A DNA stretch of 5,101 bases from Syntrophomonadaceae bacterium (lineage in GTDB: Bacteria > Bacillota > Dethiobacteria > DTU022). This document shows, in pieces, positions 1 to 4,427 of the stretch; the stretch's first letter is position 1, and every line of letters begins with the position of its first letter. Where the stretch lies: positions 1 through 5,101 of the forward strand of contig PUKR01000281.1 in the NCBI GenBank assembly GCA_003552365.1. Reading direction: 5' to 3'. A program made the translations under genes and the position numbers. Below the pieces are notes generated by a model. That model had not been told where the DNA came from and made no database searches. It was given only the letters and a program-made list of their open reading frames with translations.

Positions 1-268
1 CGTGGTCCTGGGTGGAAAATATATTACAGCTTGCCCAGCGGACATCCGCGCCCAGATCAACCAGCGTTTCAATCAAAACTGCTGTTTGAATGGTCATGTG
101 AAGGCTTCCGGTCACTTTTACACCTTTCAAGGGATTTTCCCCCGCGTATTTTTCGCGGGTGGCAATCAAACCGGGCATCTCCTTTTCCGCTATTTCAATT
201 TCCTTTCTTCCCCAGGAAGCAAGATTAAGATCCGCCACCTTGTAGTCATTCTTTTTCATTTCAGCCAT
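1..268 (-). CDS. ahcY: S-adenosylhomocysteine hydrolase (adenosylhomocysteinase), N-terminal 89 residues, cut by window edge
   Basis: Reading the minus strand from the ATG at 268 gives 89 uninterrupted codons that run off the left edge, starting MAEMKKNDYKVADLNLASWG. The segment SLHMTIQTAVLIETL (residues 55-69) and CNIFSTQDH (81-89) are hallmark adenosylhomocysteinase sequences; His57, Thr59 and the Asn-x-x-Ser-Thr-Gln-Asp-His stretch belong to the substrate-binding domain in characterised family members. The family is usually about 420-430 residues, so roughly four fifths of the gene, including the NAD-binding domain, lies outside the window. The enzyme reversibly splits S-adenosylhomocysteine into adenosine and homocysteine in the cytoplasm, relieving product inhibition of methyltransferases. 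It starts 35 nt after the adenosine kinase stop with no terminator between, so the two are probably co-transcribed. The identification is near certain; the 3' part is unseen. Confidence 0.96.
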   Translation of the reverse strand, partial: MAEMKKNDYKVADLNLASWGRKEIEIAEKEMPGLIATREKYAGENPLKGVKVTGSLHMTIQTAVLIETLVDLGADVRWASCNIFSTQDH

Positions 269-282
269 TATTTTTAAATTTC

Positions 283-288
283 CCTCCT
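283..288 (-). promoter_or_regulatory. Ribosome binding site of ahcY with long spacing
   Basis: The minus strand reads AGGAGG at 288-283, a perfect Shine-Dalgarno core, but 14 nt separate it from the ATG at 268, longer than the usual 5-9. No ATG, GTG or TTG occurs in frame between the site and 268, and conserved family sequence begins shortly after the ATG, so 268 is kept as the start. A second in-frame ATG at codon 4 lies even further from the site. Confidence 0.7.
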
Positions 289-303
289 GAATAAATAATG
301 TTT

Positions 304-1323
304 TTAACGCCATGATCCTTCTTCAATAGCTTTTTTTATTTCCCTGATCCTTTGATCGTCAAACTGGGCCCCGGTTTGGCAGACAACCTGGGCTGCTATA
401 AACGAAGCCAGTTTTCCGGCATCAGAAAGTGAATAGCCGTTTATTAAACCGTATAAAAATCCGGCAGCATAATTATCCCCGGCGCCGGTACTGTCTACCG
501 CTTCAACCCTGTAAGCGTTAACATTGATGCATTTTCCTTCCCCGGGTGAAATGCATGAACCGTCTGCACAGTTTTTAACCGCGGCGACAACTCCTTTACC
601 GGCAAGCTGACGGGCTGCTTTTTCAGGATCGTCAATGCCTAAGAGCAAGCGAGCTTCGTCGCGGTTGGCCAAAAGTATATCTATGTTTCCGTTATCTAAA
701 AGCTTGTGAAAATCATCATAGTTTCCCTCAACAACAAAAGGATCGGCAAGGTCAAAAACTACTTTGGTCCCCTTTTGGTGCGCGGTTTCAATCGCTTTAT
801 ACAGGGCAGCTTTTTGGGATTCGGTATTCCACATGTAGCCGGTAAAATAAAGGTAGTTGGCTTCCGCAACTTTTTCATGATTTACATTTTCGGGGCCGTA
901 ATTTTGGGCAACGCCCAGGCGGGTGTTCATGGTCCGCTCATAATCGGGGGTAACAAGAACAATACAGCTGCCGGTATCGCCTTTAATTGAAACCAGGTCA
1001 GAAATAACTTTTTTTTCGATCAGCCGGTTATGGTAAATTTCTCCAAGCTCGTCATCTCCCACTGTTCCGGCAAGGGCAGTGCGAACACCAAGAGCGGCCA
1101 GGGTGATCATAGTGTTAGGAGCCGAGCCACCGCAGGAATAAGTTTTTTCACGATCTTTAATTTGTTCCAGGATATAATTGCCTCGTTCGGTATCGATCAA
1201 GGTCATGGTTCCCTTATTCAACTGCATTTTATCAATTTCTTCATCGGTTGCCTGGGCCAGTACGTCAATTAGAGGATTGCCGATGCCATAGACCTCAGGT
1301 TTGTCGCTCACCTTATCATCCAT
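304..1323 (-). CDS. PfkB-family sugar/nucleoside kinase, probable adenosine kinase
   Basis: This 339-residue protein is a full-length PfkB (ribokinase-fold) kinase, a usual size for the family. The N-terminal GIGNPLIDVLA (residues 13-23) resembles the adenosine kinase opening. The di-glycine substrate motif SCGGSAPNT is at 63-71, GTVGDDELG at 86-94, an NRDEA segment at 220-224, and the C-terminal PfkB signature DSTGAGDNYAAGFLYG at 277-292. In that signature GAGD forms the anion hole and Asp283 is the expected catalytic base. Adenosine kinase phosphorylates adenosine with ATP to AMP in the cytoplasm. The assignment over ribokinase or fructokinase rests on the N-terminal motif and on ahcY lying 35 nt downstream, whose product adenosine it would remove. 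The ATG at 1323 has GGAGGAG seven nt upstream (1337-1331). Substrate specificity is inference; PfkB membership is certain. Confidence 0.85.
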   Translation of the reverse strand: MDDKVSDKPEVYGIGNPLIDVLAQATDEEIDKMQLNKGTMTLIDTERGNYILEQIKDREKTYSCGGSAPNTMITLAALGVRTALAGTVGDDELGEIYHNRLIEKKVISDLVSIKGDTGSCIVLVTPDYERTMNTRLGVAQNYGPENVNHEKVAEANYLYFTGYMWNTESQKAALYKAIETAHQKGTKVVFDLADPFVVEGNYDDFHKLLDNGNIDILLANRDEARLLLGIDDPEKAARQLAGKGVVAAVKNCADGSCISPGEGKCINVNAYRVEAVDSTGAGDNYAAGFLYGLINGYSLSDAGKLASFIAAQVVCQTGAQFDDQRIREIKKAIEEGSWR

Positions 1324-1488
1324 TAATTATCTCCTCCGTGTTTGGGGTAATGGTTGAACCGGATTTCACTTTTTGCGGCTTACGTATAAAAAAGATCGCA
1401 GGCAGATAGATAATAATTAAGTGCCGGGTGCAGACAAAACAATGCTCCGGCTATTAGCCTCGTATACTGCAGCTCTTATCATGGGAAT
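1324..1488. other. Leader region upstream of the adenosine kinase, no recognised riboswitch
   Basis: About 165 bp separate the second terminator from the kinase start. On the minus strand it holds a candidate promoter (1437-1410), a short GGCT/AGCC hairpin near 1465-1455 and the kinase ribosome site (1337-1331). I looked for SAM and S-adenosylhomocysteine riboswitch core motifs, which would fit the operon's role, and saw none. A 21-codon ATG-to-TAA frame at 1482-1417 has no ribosome site and is not called. Confidence 0.5.
1410..1437 (-). promoter_or_regulatory. Candidate sigma-A promoter for the adenosine kinase-ahcY operon
   Basis: On the minus strand TTGTCT (1437-1432, 4 of 6 consensus) is followed after 16 nt by TATTAT (1415-1410, 5 of 6 consensus). 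It lies downstream of the second terminator and about 87 nt before the kinase ATG, so it could supply the operon without reading through a terminator. The match is moderate and the region is AT-rich, so chance is possible. Confidence 0.45.
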
Positions 1489-1514
1489 AAAAAAAGCTCA
1501 TCAAGAAGAGCTTT
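1489..1514 (-). terminator. Second intrinsic terminator, directly downstream of a strong promoter
   Basis: The minus strand forms a 7-bp stem AAAGCTC (1514-1508) with GAGCTTT (1499-1493) around an 8-nt loop, overlapping and followed by an unbroken run of T to 1489. Only three G-C pairs are present, so it is moderate in strength. On the plus strand the 3' side has only three T, so it points one way. It ends a predicted transcript of about 40 nt from the promoter at 1564-1536, or acts as a back-up for the actin gene terminator. Confidence 0.7.
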
Positions 1515-1535
1515 AAAAGCCGTATTTACTGATAA

Positions 1536-1564
1536 AGTATACCACTTAATCCGGGGAGCGTCAA
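1536..1564 (-). promoter_or_regulatory. Near-consensus sigma-A promoter between two terminators
   Basis: The minus strand shows TTGACG (1564-1559) and TATACT (1541-1536), each 5 of 6 to consensus, with an ideal 17-nt spacer. Initiation is expected near 1530-1529. It begins 13 nt past the T-tract of the actin gene terminator and reads straight into the terminator at 1514-1489. It may be the main promoter of the adenosine kinase operon with an attenuated leader, or make a very short RNA. Confidence 0.75.
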
Positions 1565-1576
1565 ATTATGCCGCAT

Positions 1577-1617
1577 AAAAAAAGTAAAAAATGGCTGATC
1601 AAGAATGATCGGCCATT
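1577..1617 (-). terminator. Intrinsic terminator of the actin-like gene
   Basis: On the minus strand AATGGCCGATC (1617-1607) pairs with GATCAGCCATT (1600-1590) in an 11-bp stem with one G-U wobble and a 6-nt loop. It is followed by T-rich sequence (TTTT, AC, then seven T to 1577). It lies 97 nt past the stop of the actin-like gene and isolates that gene from the methyl-cycle operon. The plus-strand side (ATTTA) has a poorer T-tract. Confidence 0.88.
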
Positions 1618-1713
1618 ATTTACAGTTCTATCCATAACCCGCTTTGAACCTTCTATATGCGAAAAGTTGAGCCGGTCTATAAAGCTAAGAAATTCTATTG
1701 CGTTTTTATTTGT

Positions 1714-2718
1714 TTACTCTCCTAATCTATTTTTTGCCAGTTTCCAGAAGCCTTTGACGTTGGCAAACTGGGCGTCCTGAACCAGAGTCATGTTGTTGAA
1801 CTTGGGAATGAGATACTCAGAAAGGGCTTCTCCTCCCCCACCGGTGAGAATTATGGAATCGAGCTCCCTGTAGTCCCAGAGGGAATCAAGTTCTGTCTTT
1901 ATTTTTGCAGCCAGGTTATAATAAGCTTCGGAAATGATATCGCTGATATCGAAAGTTTCCCCGGCAATCTTGATCGATTTGTTTTTAACGATTTGATCGA
2001 GTTCATAATCTTTTTTGTCGATTTTATAGCGGCTCCTGATCATGGATGCAATAATATCATAGGCGCTGACCATGCCATTAACCGATGACGAACTAAGCCT
2101 ATCCACAAATTCAAGTGAGTCGGATACTACGAAGTCGGCTGTTTTAAAGCCAATGTCACAGATACCAACAACCTTGTTGGACATATCGTGATCTGCTATA
2201 GCTCCATTGTTATCGAGAACCAGGTTAAACAAGGTTCCAAAAGGCTGGGGGATAACTTTCATGTCTGTAACGGCAAGTTGCCTTTCATCTTTACGTCCAT
2301 TTAAGTTCATTGCAACCTGGTGTTCCCCCGACAAGATGTTTCTTAGCTGTTCTTGATAGGTTAAAATGTGGTTGGTGGGCAAACCGGTAACTACGTTGAA
2401 CTGCTGGTGCTCTTCAGAACTGTAAAGACCCAGGGTGGTCAAAAAAAGCAGCAGGGTATTTAAGTCTTCCGGTTTTTTAATGTCAAGCGAACGGCTGGGG
2501 ATTGAGCTCTGGCGAATAGCATAATCGCCGATAAAATATTTTTTCTCGTTGTAGTTAATGGCCAGGGTGTCGAGTGGTGACTTGTAAGTGGTCAGCTGCG
2601 ACTGAAAAGAGATATCCCTCCCAATACCAACCACGCTGGGGAAAACAACTTCGTTTTGGCCGTCATAGCCTTTCACAAAGCCGTAACCTATATCCACTCC
2701 CAATACTTCTTTAAACAT
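1714..2718 (-). CDS. ParM/StbA-family actin-like ATPase
   Basis: The 334-residue product has the actin-fold ATPase motifs in order: phosphate-1 loop VDIGYGFVKG (8-17), VVTGLPTNH (109-117) as in the N-terminal domain of Alp/ParM proteins, phosphate-2 loop GICDIGFKTADFV (185-197, Asp188 the likely catalytic or metal-facing acid), and adenosine motif ILTGGGGEALS (290-300). Length and motif spacing fit ParM/StbA/Alp-type proteins rather than MreB, FtsA or DnaK. Such proteins form ATP-driven filaments, classically to separate plasmids. Here there is no ParR-like adaptor gene and no centromere-like direct repeat array beside it, so its cargo is unknown. The chosen start is the ATG at 2718; an in-frame TTG at 2727 abuts the ribosome site and cannot serve. 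The gene is preceded by its own promoter and a c-di-GMP-I riboswitch and closed by a terminator, so it is probably monocistronic. Confidence 0.88.
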   Translation of the reverse strand: MFKEVLGVDIGYGFVKGYDGQNEVVFPSVVGIGRDISFQSQLTTYKSPLDTLAINYNEKKYFIGDYAIRQSSIPSRSLDIKKPEDLNTLLLFLTTLGLYSSEEHQQFNVVTGLPTNHILTYQEQLRNILSGEHQVAMNLNGRKDERQLAVTDMKVIPQPFGTLFNLVLDNNGAIADHDMSNKVVGICDIGFKTADFVVSDSLEFVDRLSSSSVNGMVSAYDIIASMIRSRYKIDKKDYELDQIVKNKSIKIAGETFDISDIISEAYYNLAAKIKTELDSLWDYRELDSIILTGGGGEALSEYLIPKFNNMTLVQDAQFANVKGFWKLAKNRLGE

Positions 2719-2727
2719 AACTTTCAA

Positions 2728-2733
2728 CTCCTT
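2728..2733 (-). promoter_or_regulatory. Ribosome binding site that sets the actin gene start at 2718
   Basis: AAGGAG on the minus strand (2733-2728) lies 9 nt before the ATG at 2718. The in-frame TTG at 2727 directly adjoins the site with zero spacing and is excluded as the start. Confidence 0.85.
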
Positions 2734-2759
2734 AATTAAAAATTTTGAGATAGTATGGT

Positions 2760-2779
2760 GAGATTACCGCAGCAATCTC
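2760..2779 (-). promoter_or_regulatory. Stable C(UGCG)G-capped hairpin between riboswitch and actin gene (candidate expression platform)
   Basis: The minus strand GAGATTGC (2779-2772) pairs with GTAATCTC (2767-2760) around TGCG, giving an 8-bp stem with one G-U pair and a UNCG-type tetraloop closed by C-G, which is unusually stable. No T-tract follows, so it does not look like an intrinsic terminator. It lies 32 nt before the aptamer 3' edge and 26 nt upstream of the ribosome site. An AU-only hairpin (about 2811-2792) also touches the outer P1 pairs. How ligand binding is read out is not visible. Confidence 0.5.
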
Positions 2780-2810
2780 GCAATATTCTAATCATTTATT
2801 AAAATAAATA

Positions 2811-2919
2811 ATGCCTGTTTCGGTAAGCCAGGCTGTCTTAGCTCTAATTTTAAAAGCCTTAGACCCTTTAGCTTTGCGCCCTCTGTTTTTCAACAGGGTT
2901 GCCTTTTTCGGTCAGACAT
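2811..2919 (-). promoter_or_regulatory. Cyclic di-GMP-I (GEMM-I) riboswitch aptamer
   Basis: The minus-strand RNA has the GEMM-I layout. P1 is TGTCTG (2918-2913) with CAGGCA (2817-2812), extendable by an A-T pair. The conserved AAAGGCAA follows, then P2 (2898-2879) capped by a GAAA tetraloop (2891-2888), and the invariant CGCAAAGC (2878-2871). P3 comes next, with GGGTCTAAGGC (2866-2856) and GCTAAGACAGCC (2842-2831), and finally GGCTTACCGA (2829-2820). In known structures the P2 GAAA loop docks into P3 and the ligand sits at the three-helix junction. The base equivalent to Vc2 G20 is G (position 2903), which favours c-di-GMP; A there marks the cGAMP-selective subgroup. One A of the usual GGCAAACC is missing and P2 has a bulged A. 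It begins about 20 nt after the predicted transcript start. Confidence 0.9.
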
Positions 2920-2945
2920 CGCAATTTAACTTATTGTCTGCCTAA

Positions 2946-2974
2946 AACATACAGTATTAGTAGCTCTTTGTCAA
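2946..2974 (-). promoter_or_regulatory. Sigma-A promoter of the riboswitch-actin transcript
   Basis: The minus strand has a perfect TTGACA (2974-2969), a 17-nt spacer and TATGTT (2951-2946, 4 of 6). Initiation is expected near 2940-2938, leaving about 20 nt before the riboswitch P1 helix and an untranslated leader of about 220 nt. The hexamer TGACAA occurs twice with a 10-bp period across the -35 region. Confidence 0.75.
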
Positions 2975-3041
2975 CAGTTGTCATAAACTAATTTCAACTA
3001 TTATTTATTATGGAAATATTTTATACCAAAAATAATTAATA

Positions 3042-4412
3042 TCACTTATTTAAAAAATTGTAGTCTTCCGGGGTATCGATATCAAACAATATTTCTGGTA
3101 TAGCAGTTTCGACCTGGTCAATTTCGTTTTCAGGCAAACTTTTAATTAACTGCCGTCCCCCCTCATCTCCTTCAAGTTTCATTAAGGCAGGCCAGGTATT
3201 TCTGTCAAAAAGCACCGGATTGCCCCTTCTACCTCGATACGCAGGTATTGTAACCGGTTTGAGGTTGGCCAAATAATGCTCAGAAATAAGCTTATACACC
3301 ACCGGTGGAATCAGGGGTTGATCAGCCAGTGCAAAAATTACTCCCTGTGACTTATTATCGACAGCACCAAGGCCTAGTTTAAGGGATTGAGATAATTCTT
3401 TTTGAAAATTATTGTTTTCGATTATTTTATGGCCGCTGTTTTTAAGACAGGCAAATTTATTAAAACCTGGCCGGACAACTACAATTATATCCTCGATCTC
3501 TGCAGCGTTAATTTGTTCCAGGGTTAACTCGAGGATAGTTTTATCCTTAATCTTAAGGGCTAGCTTGTCTGTCCCCATCCGGGAAGATTCTCCCGCGGCA
3601 AGAACGACGCAGGAAAGGGATACTGTTTTTTCTCGATTATTTATTCCCAGGTTGTATTTAACCGGGTGCGTGTTTCTAGCTTCTGTTGAGAACAGTCGAT
3701 TAGCGGGCAAGTGCAGGGGAGCAATTTGATTGACAACATTAAGCGATGTTTTTGACGGGTTGTCAAGTAAATCTACTTTGTTTAAGACAAGAGAAGGTTT
3801 CGCCCGGCATGCCTGTTGCTCGCCCAGCTCAAGCATATGTTTGAAAGCATGCGACACTGTTTTTTCTGTAATTATTTCTTTTTCTTGACCTTTAATAACT
3901 CGTTTTAATTGTGCGGGACGGTGGACAGAGTTTTGGTTCAAGGGCTTATAGATGGCATCAGCCCCGGCTACCGCAATAATATATTCCGAAGAAGCAGGCA
4001 GGGCCGGTTCGTGGTCTGCGTAACCTTTAAGGGGCAGCCCCCTGGAGCCGTCTGCTTCAACCAAAACCGTAACCCCCAGCTCCTGGCTTAAATCTTCAAT
4101 CAAATTCGGGTTTACCCCGGACAATTTACCTTCCGCCAGTAATTCTGCGCCCAGGACAGCCGTGCTGTGATTGCGGTAATGTTTCTTTAAGGGTTCAAGG
4201 GCGGTTTTCAAGTGGGGGAAACAAAAAAACGGCATGGATAAGGGCTTTGCTATCCTGGTGGTTGTAGTTATAAGGGTTTTCAGACCTAAGGCATTCATCT
4301 CAGCGGCAAGCAGGTTTATTAAAGTAGTTTTACCCCCCGCTCCAAAAAACGAAACCACGGCCGGTGGTTTTATATCCAGGCAGCTGTATAAAGACAGTTG
4401 TTTAAGAAGCAT
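3042..4412 (-). CDS. YqeC-MocA fusion: selenium-dependent hydroxylase accessory NTPase joined to molybdenum cofactor cytidylyltransferase
   Basis: The 456-residue protein joins two families. Residues about 10-240 match YqeC: a P-loop SFFGAGGKTTL (21-31), a TTTTR segment, ADGSRGLPLKG (120-130), GADAIYKPL and a G4-like LNKVDL (210-215). Residues about 265-456 are a MocA-type nucleotidyltransferase: VVLAAGESSRMGTDK (269-283) binds nucleotide, ADQPL (363-367) carries the metal-binding Asp, followed by RGRRGNPVLF (393-402), GDEGGR (415-420) and DIDTPEDY (444-451). MocA transfers CMP from CTP to molybdopterin to make the cytosine dinucleotide cofactor of xanthine-dehydrogenase-type enzymes. YqeC is tied by phylogenetic pattern to enzymes carrying labile selenium; its chemistry is unknown. 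The gene follows yqeB by 14 nt. I chose ATG 4412 because GAGGTG lies 9 nt upstream; a GTG at 4424 would give 460 residues. Confidence 0.88.
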   Translation of the reverse strand: MLLKQLSLYSCLDIKPPAVVSFFGAGGKTTLINLLAAEMNALGLKTLITTTTRIAKPLSMPFFCFPHLKTALEPLKKHYRNHSTAVLGAELLAEGKLSGVNPNLIEDLSQELGVTVLVEADGSRGLPLKGYADHEPALPASSEYIIAVAGADAIYKPLNQNSVHRPAQLKRVIKGQEKEIITEKTVSHAFKHMLELGEQQACRAKPSLVLNKVDLLDNPSKTSLNVVNQIAPLHLPANRLFSTEARNTHPVKYNLGINNREKTVSLSCVVLAAGESSRMGTDKLALKIKDKTILELTLEQINAAEIEDIIVVVRPGFNKFACLKNSGHKIIENNNFQKELSQSLKLGLGAVDNKSQGVIFALADQPLIPPVVYKLISEHYLANLKPVTIPAYRGRRGNPVLFDRNTWPALMKLEGDEGGRQLIKSLPENEIDQVETAIPEILFDIDTPEDYNFLNK

Positions 4413-4421
4413 TGCTGTAGG

Positions 4422-4427
4422 CACCTC
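4422..4427 (-). promoter_or_regulatory. Ribosome binding site favouring the ATG start of yqeC-mocA
   Basis: GAGGTG on the minus strand (4427-4422) is complementary to six bases of the 16S rRNA tail and is spaced 9 nt from ATG 4412. The competing GTG start at 4424 would lie inside this site; only a weaker AAGG five nt upstream could support it. The site begins at the last base of the yqeB stop codon, suggesting translational coupling. Confidence 0.6.

Noticed and set aside
2..277. Plus-strand open frame opposite ahcY
   Set aside because: It is antisense to a highly conserved coding sequence and has no recognisable protein features.
1417..1482. A 21-codon leader peptide frame on the minus strand
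   Set aside because: No ribosome site precedes its ATG, which follows the T-tract of a terminator, and the sequence shows no codon run typical of attenuation peptides.
1324..1535. SAM or S-adenosylhomocysteine riboswitch in the adenosine kinase-ahcY leader
   Set aside because: The operon's role made this likely, but none of the conserved core motifs of those classes can be seen.
1568..1780. Plus-strand 70-codon open frame spanning the actin terminator
   Set aside because: It runs through a strong terminator hairpin and the 3' end of the actin gene, with no ribosome site and low-complexity lysine-rich start.
2719..2727. TTG start at 2727 adding three residues to the actin-like protein
   Set aside because: It directly abuts the AAGGAG ribosome site with no spacing; the ATG at 2718 has a 9-nt spacing.
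2811..2919. cGAMP-selective variant of the GEMM-I riboswitch
   Set aside because: The specificity position equivalent to Vc2 G20 is G (2903), not A, so c-di-GMP is the better prediction.
2719..3041. parC-like centromere repeats beside the ParM-like gene
   Set aside because: The region is explained by a promoter, riboswitch and hairpins; only a single pair of 6-bp repeats is present, not an iteron array.
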